Shown: positions 20,401 to 27,592 of the stretch, in pieces
Layout of the letters: each line of letters starts with the position of its first letter
How positions within the stretch are numbered: position 1 is the first letter of the stretch
NCBI GenBank assembly: GCA_934621605.1
Contig: CAKTUZ010000002.1
Coordinates: 62,001 to 126,000 of the forward strand
Length of the DNA stretch: 64,000 nucleotides
DNA from: an uncultured bacterium
GTDB taxonomy: Bacteria > Vulcanimicrobiota > Xenobia > Xenobiales > Xenobiaceae
Direction: 5' to 3'
Made by a program: the position numbers and the translations under genes
Notes under the pieces: generated by a model
Seen by the model: only the letters and a program-made list of their open reading frames with translations
Told to the model about the DNA's origin: nothing
The model's database searches: none

Positions 20401-21658
20401 ATTTGAAAATGTTTCCATGCAACTTACCGGTACTACCGGGTGCGAATTAGAAGAGCTGTGGCATTCCCGCAAACCTGGAATTAAAATTGAATCCAACATA
20501 CCATCATCATCCAAGCATTTGGGAGATCCTATTAAGTCAGCTATTTTTAGTGAAGAGCAATTTATGCAATTTGCGGTAGGTCGTCCCTCCTTAGCTTTCG
20601 GCCCTGAGTTTGCCAAATTTGATTCGCGCTTTATAGCTCGCTTACCAGGTCCGCCCTATCAGTTCGTCAGCCGTATTGTCAGTGCCGATCATCCTTTCCT
20701 TAAAACCATACCCGGCGGTTGGGTCGAAGCTCAATATGATGTTCCTGCCGATGCTTGGTATTTTAAAGCCGGCCACACCGGCAATATGCCTTTTTGCATT
20801 CTAAACGAGATAGCTTTGCAAGTTTGCGGCTGGGTTTCCAGTTATGCCGGTTCTTCCATGCACAGCGAAGAGAATTTACACTACCGCAACTTAGGTGGCT
20901 CTTCACGTCTCTACGAAGAGATTACTCCTAAAACCGGTACTGTCACCATAAAAGTACGCATGACTAAATCTTCTGAAGCCGGCGGCCTGATTATTCAAGA
21001 TTTTGATATGTGGCTGGGACAACAAGGACGTACTATTTATGAAGGGAAAACAACTTTTGGTTTCTTTACCGAAAAGTCTTTGGCCGATCAGGTAGGTGTA
21101 CGCGGAGCAGATAAGCGCATTTGGTATCCTCGACACGAAGAGCCTTGGGAAGTTTTACCCAAACTTGCTCCTCTGGCTCCAAATGATAACCGCAACGAAC
21201 ACAATTGTTCTTTAGAAATGCCCGGTAAGGCTTTACTCATGTTAGATGAATACGCTTGGTACCCTCAAGGAGGCAAACGTGGTCTGGGAGCAATTATTGG
21301 CAAAAAACAAATTGATCCCCAAGAATGGTTCTTTAAAGCCCACTTCTTCCAAGATCCAGTTATGCCAGGCTCTTTAGGTTTGGAAGCTTTTATCCAAGCT
21401 CTCAAAGCTGCCGCTTTGAAGTTGTGGCCCAATTTAAAAAATAGTCATCACTTCTCAGCTATTCTACCCAACAGTACGCATCAGTGGCTTTACAGAGGCC
21501 AAGTTGCCCAGACCAACCAAGAGACGACTGTCAGAGCAGAAATTAAAGAAATAGGCCAAGGTTCTAATCCTTATATAAAGGCTGACGGTTTCTTACAAGC
21601 CGATGGTAAGGTTATCTATGAACTTAAAGACTTCGGTTTAGCTCTCTTAACCGATTAG
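14426..21658 (+). CDS. pfaC: PfaC-like synthase: KS-CLF-AT-(FabA-like hotdog)4
   Basis: This 2410-residue protein begins 39 bp after pfaA. Domain order: ketosynthase (about 5-455; Cys204 in DAACASS, His338 in ECHGTGT, His377 in GHLLTA); chain-length factor (about 480-920), where the catalytic Cys is replaced (SAQEVSG, Glu676); an acyltransferase (about 1040-1350; YPGSGANF, Ser1138 in GYSLGES); a low-complexity linker; and two double-hotdog FabA-like dehydratases. The hotdog landmarks are VEAGQADLF near 1690, His1899 in CHFVDDMVMPG, His2117 in KAGHTGN and His2306 in AHFFQDPVMPG. The dehydratases presumably install or isomerise cis double bonds. Myxobacterial Pfa3 proteins add a C-terminal acyl-glycerol-phosphate acyltransferase; this protein ends right after the last hotdog, so release must differ. 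Confidence 0.92.
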   Translation: MAAHNTDIAIVGLGLHFPGAANSQEYWQRLKEAKDLSEQPGPDRWPIDAERHLSKVPQADTLRCLRGYYLHNLPSPEEEGLPQGTDPIFTLSLSTARQALEDCSNINKKRTGVVMAAIALPTDTTSTLSEEVLGHDFEQRLRSKLTSVFPEKIATLDLLADNKQAVQADIKTTAANTAPVGLPAQLIAHQFGLGLGGYTLDAACASSLVAVALACDELRAHRADAMLAGGLSRPDCLYTQMGFSALRALSPSGVCSPFDAKADGLMVGEGCGLVILKRLEDAIAQGDKIYGVIKSVGLSNDIEGSLVAPSSEGQLRSLRQAYEICGLQPWDIDLIECHGTGTPVGDKVEFNSLQALWQDAPQGSLCQLRSVKSMIGHLLTAAGSAGLIRVLLNMQNGLITPQVNFATPGLPLTESHFRVDNKEVIWTKQPNRPRRAAVSGFGFGGINAHLILEEYEAPALAPTESNSLNNSAPTNYDKQAAESVAVVGLACHFGSLDNTDKFRNAIFSGLSALTDLPENRWQGLGESKATESNAKQAYIDKVSVPLGKFRIPPTDIPNILPQQSLLLNVASQAMADAGQPLRERRNEAAAFIGIALDLNSTNFNLRWQLEKKAQQLAKALNLTAEEAEAWLKELKDEISKPLDSTRTMGALGSIAASRVAREFQFGGCSFTVSAQEVSGFTALKLGVQALQKGDLNLTLVGAVDLQGDVRQAHFHFDDKLDGYGEGACCLVLKRFSDAQRDGDHIYCLIKGFGQTEAGQIDSEEQQTAQTALEQACHQAKIKPERLGYLECGNDNLLTDPTKAKTLEKLCRNIAQGEAPLSVGSVSNVVGKCGAASALASLAKVALSLDRHILPAYPEFIKPATEFSNSNNRLCVHKKTSFWFNNRAEGPRCAAIINTAHPQHICALILEEAPAADYKSKNEAIEQAKSVIFASLAAKPQELKEKLQKLQQEAEAIRKSELSTAEALLKLSASWWQRQDTKQKLAMAFVIDLTTEEPWNEFQIRLKLAIKHLEDYADKALANHSIFYTPEPLAEHGKIAFVYPGSGANFLGLGRELALQFPAIMDRFDSENLYMADEFMARWNQPYRLNWEEGWQHEALTSLASDTHKMMFSQVTFAMLSTDIIRYLGIEPQAAIGYSLGESAALFALRAWPERDLMYKRMENSDLFREQLSGPCLAARRAWNIPSGAPFEWTVGLIRVAAAQVKEAMKDIPKVRLLIVNTDNECVIGGTREAVSTLCTKLKTKAILVSGVDTVHCDCLDPVAQAYWEMHHLPCTPPKNVDFYSGYYHCSYNLTSEKIADSIVAHGRFGFDYTKTIRQAWQDGVRIFLEMGPGAACSRMINSILADKPHFAISLSNRGKAELASLECLLAGAISQGLRPDLNRLFPTELLRKSNNGKFQNIDICLGRTPFDPPLPKLNKTNLPHIGERQDLPFQKPVIPIEERRAVKMSTPQHTNQPPVFAAASQVVSTSPAPMQQLEQILVEVSESSQQNHSKWLNFVKDSSQAIAALMNRQSILIQQLSTIPGTALSEEIRLPDRIQAVQHLPVCAQANDTVPAVSTPKVQSLAQATRLLSPDDGGAHAYTTKLHGVEFTTSDGYVCGGKPSLAPADQKVFLDRDECLEFAIGKIGKVLGEKFAPIDDYSTRVRLPAEPLMLVDRIISVEGEPLSLGSGRVVTEHDVVPGMWYLDGNRAPVFISVEAGQADLFLCSWLGIDFKAQGKRVYRLLDANVTFHRGLPQPGETIHYDIRIKRFINQGDTWLFFFEYEGTINGQIFLTMRDGCAGFFTPQEIRNNGGLVLTEENLRPKQGKKDPQIKDLVPLSTDSYSFEQVEALRRGDLEACFGQEFAGLALDNPVSLPSSDLLRLIHRIPECDPFGGRWGLGKVIAEADVHPEDWYLTCHFVDDMVMPGTLMYECCAHALRFLLARLGWVGEKDRIAYEPVVGVKAVLKCRGPVLQTTKTVRYQVEIKEIGYNPQPYVIADAIMYADNKRVVGFENVSMQLTGTTGCELEELWHSRKPGIKIESNIPSSSKHLGDPIKSAIFSEEQFMQFAVGRPSLAFGPEFAKFDSRFIARLPGPPYQFVSRIVSADHPFLKTIPGGWVEAQYDVPADAWYFKAGHTGNMPFCILNEIALQVCGWVSSYAGSSMHSEENLHYRNLGGSSRLYEEITPKTGTVTIKVRMTKSSEAGGLIIQDFDMWLGQQGRTIYEGKTTFGFFTEKSLADQVGVRGADKRIWYPRHEEPWEVLPKLAPLAPNDNRNEHNCSLEMPGKALLMLDEYAWYPQGGKRGLGAIIGKKQIDPQEWFFKAHFFQDPVMPGSLGLEAFIQALKAAALKLWPNLKNSHHFSAILPNSTHQWLYRGQVAQTNQETTVRAEIKEIGQGSNPYIKADGFLQADGKVIYELKDFGLALLTD

Positions 21659-21681
21659 AAATTAACAGCGATATTATATAC

Positions 21682-21744
21682 AAATAAGCTACCTGCTTAA
21701 GCTGAATGATTGTATATCTCAATGGCTCAGTAGGTAGCTTATTT
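21682..21744. repeat. 13-bp inverted repeat at the 3' end of the Pfa operon
   Basis: AAATAAGCTACCT (21682-21694) is exactly complementary to AGGTAGCTTATTT (21732-21744). The 37-nt loop can pair again through CTGA/TCAG. It starts 24 bp after the pfaC stop. A weak T-rich tail follows, so it may be a terminator or an mRNA-stabilising hairpin; it separates pfaC from the next gene. Confidence 0.55.
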
Positions 21745-21850
21745 ATATGGATTCAGATACTATTTTGCCAAAAATGTTCACATTAAAATACTACATACTT
21801 TTAGCATGTATGCTATCATTAACGGAGACATTTTTAACGGAGGTTCTAAT

Positions 21851-22708
21851 ATGTTCACTCCTGGCATTCCTTTCGGAGGCCCGGGCCCATTCGGTGGTCC
21901 AAATCCTTTCGGAGGCCCTCTGGGCCCAGGTTCAATATTTGCCCCCGGTATGGGTGCAACCCTAATGATGGGACTCTCCGGCCTAGCCGGAGCCGTGGTC
22001 GGTGTGCCTATTATGGCCGCCGCCCTGGACAGCTGCATTCCCATTGATGGAGCCTCAAATCCGGCGGCCGGTTTTGGCATGGGTGGTTTTGCTGGTTCTA
22101 TCGTTGGTCAAGGTATTGGCGGTATGCTCGGTACCAGTCTTGGTATGAGATTGGGCGGCCCCTTAGGTATGATAGGCGGCAGTATGCTCGGTTCCATTTT
22201 AGGCGGTGGTATCGGCTGTAAAATTGGCAGTAATATTGATAAAAATAAGATGGCCAAACAAGCTCAAACTGCTCAAAGGCATAATGGCTTCAGCAGTGCC
22301 GAAGCTTCTAATTTGTATAGCAACTTGGGTAAAGCCACTGTTGCCGGAGCTGCGGTAGGTTTAGGCTCCGCTGCAGTTTCCAGCGCAGCTTCTAAAGCAG
22401 CAGAAAAGACTGTCAGCGCTAATTTGTTTAGTCCTTTCCCCACTCCTCCGGGCGGTCGTCCCGGCGATTTATTCCCTCCGCCTCCTCCACACGGTGGTTT
22501 TGGCGGATTTCCTCCACCACCACCTCCCGGTGGCCCTCACCATCGTGGTCCTTTTAGCGGATTTCCTCCGCCACCACCTCCCGGCGGTCCTTTCCACCGT
22601 CACGATCCTTTTGGCGGGCCTCCTCATCATGGCCCAGGTGGACCTCACCATCATGATCCTTGGGGACCCGGCCCTGGTGGCCCCGGCGGCCCTCCTCCCG
22701 GATGGTAA
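21851..22708 (+). CDS. Gly-rich, Pro/His-rich repeat protein with glycine-zipper core
   Basis: I chose the ATG at 21851 (285 residues) because GGAGG lies 7 nt upstream; the frame is open back to 21806. The first 40 residues are Gly/Pro/Phe repeats (FGGPGPFGGPNPFGG). Residues about 50-160 form a hydrophobic glycine-zipper region rich in GxxxG (GMGGFAGSIVGQGIGG, MLGSILGGGIGCKIG), likely to insert into or line a membrane. A short helical segment with AAVSSAASKAAEKT follows. From about residue 195 the protein is PPPPP, GGP and His clusters (PPPPPPGGPHH, HHHDPWGPGPGG), which could bind metal. There is no classical signal peptide. It sits just after the Pfa operon in the same direction, so an envelope-related role is a guess. 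Confidence 0.65.
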   Translation: MFTPGIPFGGPGPFGGPNPFGGPLGPGSIFAPGMGATLMMGLSGLAGAVVGVPIMAAALDSCIPIDGASNPAAGFGMGGFAGSIVGQGIGGMLGTSLGMRLGGPLGMIGGSMLGSILGGGIGCKIGSNIDKNKMAKQAQTAQRHNGFSSAEASNLYSNLGKATVAGAAVGLGSAAVSSAASKAAEKTVSANLFSPFPTPPGGRPGDLFPPPPPHGGFGGFPPPPPPGGPHHRGPFSGFPPPPPPGGPFHRHDPFGGPPHHGPGGPHHHDPWGPGPGGPGGPPPGW

Positions 22709-22761
22709 GCTCTGGTCCCAATTCACAGTAATATCCCGTACTATATAGGCCAGATAAATAC

Positions 22762-22811
22762 AAATTGCCCTCAGCAATATCTGTAACAGAAGGCACTGGG
22801 GGCAATTTTTT
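22762..22811 (+). terminator. Intrinsic terminator after the Gly/Pro/His-rich gene
   Basis: AAATTGCCCTCAG (22762-22774) pairs with CTGGGGGCAATTT (22796-22808), with one G-T wobble, and ends in a T-run on the plus strand. It also lies just beyond the 3' end of the convergent DMT gene and may serve both directions. Confidence 0.75.
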
Positions 22812-22849
22812 ATTTGTATACAGAAAAAAACTCTGTTAGCAGCAGATAA

Positions 22850-23779
22850 TCAGCTCTTCAATTTTTCCTGTTTTTTACCCTTAGCTCTTAAAGAAACGGT
22901 AAAAACACCAGCCATAACTAACAAAACTCCCAAATAGCCGCGACCGGACATAGTTTCATGTAAGAAAATAAAAGCGAAAATAGCCGCAAAGACAGGTTCT
23001 AAAGAGAACAGCACACCGGTATGTTCAGGTGTAGTATATTTTTGAGCTATAGGCTGAGCCACAAAAGCAAAAGCGCTGCCAATTACTGCCAATCCCAAAA
23101 CAGCTACCCAGCCTGCAATATTTGAAGGCAAGGCCGGAGTTTCAAAAATTAACGCACTAATTGAAGAATAAAGACCGGCAAAGCCTATTTGCCAAATACC
23201 CAATAGCAAACCATCATCTTGTTTACTTAACTTATCAGTTAAAATAATGTAAGCAGCATAAACAACCGCACCTATAAAACAGAGCAGATCTCCGCTATGA
23301 AATACTAATGATTGTTGCAAAGTTAAAAAACTAATTCCCACAGTTGTCAGAATTGTACCAATTATTACCGAAAGATCAGGCAACTTCCGCACGAGAAAAG
23401 CATGAAAAATAGGTACCATAACTACAGCTGTGCTGGTCAAAAAACCAGCATTAGAAGCGGTAGTAGTTTTTAGTCCTAAAATAAGCAAAGCGCACATACC
23501 ATAGGTAAATATTCCCAACAGGGCGCCATTGCCGATAGTGCGCCAAGTATGATTTAATTGCTTAAAAAAAATCATAGCGACAATTAAAAAAGCTATACAA
23601 AAACGCAAAGCTAAAACAGTAAAAGGAGGCAACACTCCCAAGCCAAGTTTCATAAAAAGATATGAAGTTCCCCAAGCCATAGCTATACAAATCATGGTTA
23701 GGTCGGCTGTGCGCTGACTCCAAAAATTATTAGTTCCTTTTGAGCCAGCTACAGTAATTCGTTTATTCTCAGAAAACAT
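22850..23779 (-). CDS. EamA/DMT-family transporter
   Basis: This 309-residue protein has ten hydrophobic segments in two repeated halves, as in EamA exporters of the drug/metabolite superfamily. The first half contains TMICIAMAWGTSYLFMKLGL and ALRFCIAFLIVAMIF. The second contains IGAVVYAAYIILTDKLSK and the conserved closing region HTGVLFSLEPVFAAIFAFIFLHE followed by GYLGVLLVMAGV. It should export a small metabolite such as an amino acid or nucleobase; the substrate is not readable. The N-terminus (about 28 residues) is cytoplasmic and charged. It is divergent from the HAD phosphatase gene. Confidence 0.85.
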   Translation of the reverse strand: MFSENKRITVAGSKGTNNFWSQRTADLTMICIAMAWGTSYLFMKLGLGVLPPFTVLALRFCIAFLIVAMIFFKQLNHTWRTIGNGALLGIFTYGMCALLILGLKTTTASNAGFLTSTAVVMVPIFHAFLVRKLPDLSVIIGTILTTVGISFLTLQQSLVFHSGDLLCFIGAVVYAAYIILTDKLSKQDDGLLLGIWQIGFAGLYSSISALIFETPALPSNIAGWVAVLGLAVIGSAFAFVAQPIAQKYTTPEHTGVLFSLEPVFAAIFAFIFLHETMSGRGYLGVLLVMAGVFTVSLRAKGKKQEKLKS

Positions 23780-23914
23780 AACTTTTTATAATACCAAGAA
23801 AATCAATATAGAGACGGCCACCATTATAGTCCAACTAAAAGAAAAGGCAAGCTAAAATATTAATGTCAGTTTCTGGGGGAACAAACTGCCATTCTAACGA
23901 AAGGGCGACGCGTT

Positions 23915-24601
23915 ATGTCAGTAAATTCCCATAAACCTTTTAAAGCTTGTATTTTTGATATGGATGGAGTGCTCTTAGACTCCGAACCGTTTTGGCGCCA
24001 AGCCGAGCGGGAAATTTTTGCCACTGTCGGCCTCAACCTGACCGAAGAGGATTGCATGGAGACCATGGGAGTACGTATAGATGAATTGGTCGTCTATCGC
24101 CATAGTCAGAAGCCGTGGAATTCTCCCAGCTGCGCCCAAATAGCTGAAAAAATTCAACTACGTGTAGCCGAATTAGTAAAAGAAAAAGGAACAAGACTGC
24201 CAGGAGTGCTTGAATCTTTGCACTTTCTAAAGGAAGAAAAAAGATTGCGTTTGGCTTTAGCTTCTTCTTCTTCGTACATGCTTATTAAAGCTGTTTTGGA
24301 AGCTCTGCAACTTCAAAACTTCTTTGAAATAACATGTTCAGCCGAAAAAGAACCCTACGGTAAACCCCATCCGGCTGTGTATATAAATACGGCTAAATTA
24401 CTAAATGTAGAGCCTATAGACTGTCTGGCAATTGAAGATTCTATCAATGGAGTAATCGCTGCCAAAGCGGCTCGCATGTCTTGCGTAGCTATTCCAGAAA
24501 AAGCTCTGCGAACGAACAAAAAATTTGCCATTGCCGACTTGCAATTGGAAAATCTTTTGCAATTGCCCCAATATTATCAACATCTCTTGGAAGAACGCTA
24601 A
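23915..24601 (+). CDS. HAD-superfamily sugar/hexitol phosphatase (HxpB/YniC-like)
   Basis: This 228-residue protein is a subfamily IA HAD hydrolase. Motif I is FDMDGVLLDSEPFW (nucleophile Asp near residue 15), motif II is ALASSSS (near 113), motif III is the Lys in EPYGKPHPAVY, and motif IV is CLAIEDSINGVIAAKAARM. The cap sequence MGVRIDELVVYRHSQKPW is close in pattern to E. coli HxpB/YniC, which dephosphorylates 2-deoxyglucose-6-phosphate and hexitol phosphates; beta-phosphoglucomutase is less likely. AAAGGGCG precedes the ATG. It is flanked by genes on the opposite strand and stands alone. Confidence 0.8.
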   Translation: MSVNSHKPFKACIFDMDGVLLDSEPFWRQAEREIFATVGLNLTEEDCMETMGVRIDELVVYRHSQKPWNSPSCAQIAEKIQLRVAELVKEKGTRLPGVLESLHFLKEEKRLRLALASSSSYMLIKAVLEALQLQNFFEITCSAEKEPYGKPHPAVYINTAKLLNVEPIDCLAIEDSINGVIAAKAARMSCVAIPEKALRTNKKFAIADLQLENLLQLPQYYQHLLEER

Positions 24602-24608
24602 ATTTTAG

Positions 24609-25355
24609 TTACGATAAAAAGCTGTGTTTTTTTAATCCGTTAACAACAATAGCCGGACAGGGACGCGCCGGACACACATATTCACAAGCTCCACAACCAA
24701 TGCATAATTGCGGATTGACTATAATTTGTCGGGATGATGAGTTATGGTCAGCCTCGACTACACTTAGAGCACCGTGCGGACAAGTGTTAACACAAGCACT
24801 GCAAAAGCGTCCCTGGCTATTTTGACAATTAATGGCCTCCCAAGTTGCCAAACCGATACGTATTGAGGCTTTATCGACTGCGGAAATAGGCTGAATAGCT
24901 CCTGAGGGACAAATTTGTGAGCATTTTGTGCACTTAGGTGAACAATATCCCAGGGCAAAGGACATAGCCGGTTGAGTAAAATTCAATACCCCGTAACGCT
25001 TATCGATAATTTTATGACTGGCTTTTACATTTAAAACTTTGTTGGGACAGTTACTAACACACAACATACAACCTACACAGCGGCGATGAAAATTTTCATA
25101 GCTTTGTGCGCCAGCAGGTAATACATAACTTTGGCGTTCAGGATCAAGGCGAGTTTTTTTAGACGCAACTTCGGCTTTTACCGATTTTACTGCACCCAGT
25201 ACTCCACCTCCCAAACCGCAACCAACTAAGAAAAAAGTACTCAAAATAGAAATAAACTTGCGCCTGGATACCAAAGTTTGCTTGGATACTTCCTTGTCAC
25301 ACTCCGCAATTTTATCGACAGTTGCAAATTCGTCAGCACTGTGGCGACTATTCAT
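24609..25355 (-). CDS. NapG-like periplasmic ferredoxin with Tat-type signal
   Basis: This 248-residue protein has a twin-arginine-like leader, SRRKFISIL, then a hydrophobic stretch ending near residue 55. Four iron-sulfur motifs follow: CVGCMLCVSNCP, CSPKCTKCSQICP, CQNSQGRFCSACVNTCP and CIGCGACEYVCPARPCP. This matches NapG/MauM-type proteins carrying four [4Fe-4S] clusters on the outside of the membrane. GGAGGTG precedes the ATG. The gene overlaps the end of the NapH-like membrane partner by 8 bp, so the two form one electron-transfer unit. No nitrate reductase or other terminal reductase is nearby; the electron acceptor is unknown. Confidence 0.85.
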   Translation of the reverse strand: MNSRHSADEFATVDKIAECDKEVSKQTLVSRRKFISILSTFFLVGCGLGGGVLGAVKSVKAEVASKKTRLDPERQSYVLPAGAQSYENFHRRCVGCMLCVSNCPNKVLNVKASHKIIDKRYGVLNFTQPAMSFALGYCSPKCTKCSQICPSGAIQPISAVDKASIRIGLATWEAINCQNSQGRFCSACVNTCPHGALSVVEADHNSSSRQIIVNPQLCIGCGACEYVCPARPCPAIVVNGLKKHSFLS

Positions 25356-26241
25356 TATTTTTCACCTCCAAGCTTAATGGTTTAAGACGCTCATCTTTAT
25401 TTGAAATTGATTTTTTAATTGCCGCTTTACAATTAAAGGTAATAGCTCCTTTATGACAAGTGTCCAGACAATTAAAGCATTTTACGCAACGGCTATTGTC
25501 TACATTGCCATGACCGATATCTATACATTCGACCTTACAATTGTGAGCACAAAGTCCACATTTTACACATTTTTGCTCATCAATTCTGATTTGATAAAGT
25601 GCTCGACAACTTATTACTCCCAGCGCAGTTCCTACTGGACAAATACTGTTACAATACAAACGACCGAAGAAAAATGCCACAATTGCAATGATTATGCCCC
25701 ATAAACCTGAAATAACAAAATTTAAGCAATCGACAGTAAAATATTGACTCCGATAGATATTTGAATATCCTATTTCTGTTAACCCGGAGGCGACAAGATT
25801 TGTTATCCAGACAGCCGTAGGATTAACAAAATTAACTACCAAACGACCAAAAGTAGCATAGGGAGCAAAGAAACTAACTATAACCCCTAAACCAAAAACC
25901 AAAGCTATTATGTAAATAAACAAAATAGTGTAGCGAAGCTTTATCAAAGGAGAACGGTAGATAAATTTGGGTTGACGGCGATATTTGGTTCCAAAATAAG
26001 AAAATACATCTTGCATAATACCCAAAGGACAAATTACTGAACAGTAGAGACGACCGCTTATGAAAGTTATTGCCAACCATAAAAGGAGAAATGGCCAACT
26101 TAGGCTTAGCAACGCTGGTATAAATTGTAATTTGACTGCCCAAAAGAAATACCTACTGAAGTTAGAGCCCAAATTAACGAATAGACTCAGCAAGCTGCCC
26201 AACATAATAACAGCTAATAAGATGCGTATTTTTTTCAGCAC
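25348..26241 (-). CDS. NapH/CcoG-like membrane iron-sulfur protein
   Basis: This 297-residue protein starts at a GTG with AGGAG upstream. It has four or five membrane segments (about 5-25, 38-60, 100-125, 170-195) and two copies of the quinol-oxidase-type motif CxxxCP on the cytoplasmic face (GRLYCSVICPLG and GRLYCNSICPVG). Two C-terminal ferredoxin motifs follow: CVKCGLCAHNCKVECID and CVKCFNCLDTC. NapH-type proteins take electrons from quinol and pass them to NapG. The second ferredoxin motif in each pair is slightly non-standard (NCKVEC). It is translationally coupled to the NapG-like gene. Confidence 0.85.
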   Translation of the reverse strand: MLKKIRILLAVIMLGSLLSLFVNLGSNFSRYFFWAVKLQFIPALLSLSWPFLLLWLAITFISGRLYCSVICPLGIMQDVFSYFGTKYRRQPKFIYRSPLIKLRYTILFIYIIALVFGLGVIVSFFAPYATFGRLVVNFVNPTAVWITNLVASGLTEIGYSNIYRSQYFTVDCLNFVISGLWGIIIAIVAFFFGRLYCNSICPVGTALGVISCRALYQIRIDEQKCVKCGLCAHNCKVECIDIGHGNVDNSRCVKCFNCLDTCHKGAITFNCKAAIKKSISNKDERLKPLSLEVKNNE

Positions 26242-26285
26242 AACTTCTCCTTTTGCTATAAATCATATTCACTGTTTTGAGCACT

Positions 26286-26328
26286 AAAAAAATTGGCTCG
26301 ATAAAATATCAATCGAACCAATTTTTTT
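26286..26328. terminator. Bidirectional-looking terminator after the ATP-grasp gene
   Basis: An interrupted inverted repeat, AAATTGG(C)TCGAT against ATCGA(A)CCAATTT, is flanked by A7 on the left and T7 on the right. On the minus strand it follows the ATP-grasp stop (26378) and precedes the NapH-like gene. Confidence 0.75.
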
Positions 26329-26377
26329 ATAGCAACAATTGAAACCTCTTCGGCCCCAAACTTTATTTTACAGCCTT

Positions 26378-27580
26378 TTAATCAGCAGTCTGCTTGGGCG
26401 GCTCGACAGCCATATAATCGCGGCGCATACGCTCCATATAAGAGTTTGTCAACTCGGTAATACGATTAAAGCTGGGGCTCTTAAGTACCATACCGACATG
26501 ATGATCTTTGTCCATACGCCAAACAACTTCAGAGTCGTTATAAGCTGAGGTATCAGGCTTAGCTTGACGAGAAAGTGAAACCATTAACGAAGCACTATCA
26601 TAACGACGCTCAGGCACAATATATTCTTCGCCACGGGCACAGGCTAACTCCAAGCGGGCCCACTCTTGCCACAAATTGATACCGGTGGCAGCTTCCACCA
26701 TCATGTCAATATTGGCTCCGCCTACACGAGCGGCAATCTCTAAGAAATATACCTGACCGTCTTTGGAAGAGCGAATAAATTCGGCATGGGTAACGCCACG
26801 TACCAACTTCATAGCTTTAACAATCTTGCGATTCATTTCAGCCACTTCCGGCTCTTCTTCAAAACCTTGAGGCAAAGTACGAGTACAGAAAACACCTCCA
26901 AAATTCCAAATATCAAAAGGAGGCTTTACATAGCGGGATACATTGGAGAAAACAATTTTGCTGTCCCAAACGATAGAATCTACATGGTAAACAGAACCGG
27001 GAATATATTCTTCCAATAAACGGTGACTCTGTTCGTCGCCCAACTGATTGACAATGTCCCAAAACTCTTGGGGAGTATTTATCTTTTTGATTCCCACCGC
27101 ACCGGCTTCAGAACGAGGCTTCAAAAACCAAGGGCCGGGAACTTCCTTCATAAATTTATCTAGTTTGCCATAATTTAAAACATGTTCGAAGCGAGGGCAG
27201 CGAATGTGCTCGTCGCGAGCTTGCACGCGCATAGCTAACTTGTCACGGAAATAGCGAGCAGTAGTGTCTCCCATGCCGGGAATGCGCAAATGTTCACGCA
27301 AGGAAGCTACCAACTCCACATCATAATCGTCCATAGGAACAATACGATCAAAGACGATATTACGGGCCAAGTAAGAAACTGCATTCATAACTTCTTGGCG
27401 ACTGGTAAATTCAGGCATATAGAATACGTCTTTTAAGTATTGACGCGCCCAAGGTTCATCTTTAAAGCTAAGTTTAGTTAATAAATAGACTTGGCAGCCT
27501 TCTTTATAGCATTCTTCTATAAAACGGTTACCTTTAAAGTAGCTGGCGACGACTAAAATAGTGACAGGCTTTTTATCCAA
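26378..27580 (-). CDS. ATP-grasp family ligase/carboxylase-like enzyme
   Basis: This 400-residue protein uses a TTG start with GAGGAG 7 nt upstream. The N-terminal part is a Rossmann-like pre-ATP-grasp domain (ILVVASYFKGNRFIEECY). The ATP-grasp core runs from about 110 to 320: RDKLAMRVQARDEHI, FLKPRSEAGAVGIKKI (phosphate loop), LLEEYIPGSVYHVDSIV, and the metal-binding segments HAEFIRS and VYFLEIAARVGGANIDMMVEAATG (Glu-x-Asn type region as EIAARVGG). Such stand-alone enzymes form peptide, amide or carboxyl-phosphate bonds; relatives include L-amino acid ligases. No partner domain or gene shows the substrate. A perfect 9-bp hairpin sits directly before the ribosome site. Confidence 0.75.
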   Translation of the reverse strand: MDKKPVTILVVASYFKGNRFIEECYKEGCQVYLLTKLSFKDEPWARQYLKDVFYMPEFTSRQEVMNAVSYLARNIVFDRIVPMDDYDVELVASLREHLRIPGMGDTTARYFRDKLAMRVQARDEHIRCPRFEHVLNYGKLDKFMKEVPGPWFLKPRSEAGAVGIKKINTPQEFWDIVNQLGDEQSHRLLEEYIPGSVYHVDSIVWDSKIVFSNVSRYVKPPFDIWNFGGVFCTRTLPQGFEEEPEVAEMNRKIVKAMKLVRGVTHAEFIRSSKDGQVYFLEIAARVGGANIDMMVEAATGINLWQEWARLELACARGEEYIVPERRYDSASLMVSLSRQAKPDTSAYNDSEVVWRMDKDHHVGMVLKSPSFNRITELTNSYMERMRRDYMAVEPPKQTAD

Positions 27581-27592
27581 AACAAACTCCTC

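Noticed and set aside
6845..21658. Horizontal transfer of the Pfa operon judged from composition
   Set aside because: Codon and base use look similar to neighbouring genes by eye, and no flanking mobile element or tRNA is visible; no claim can be made without computation.
22469..22708. CRISPR-like direct repeats in the GGP/CCTCC-rich segment
   Set aside because: The repeats are codon-based Pro/Gly/His repeats of varying length without unique spacers.
21778..22777. Overlapping frames in the Gly/Pro/His-rich gene on both strands
   Set aside because: GC-rich repeat sequence keeps several frames open; only the 21851-22708 frame has a good ribosome site and a consistent protein pattern.
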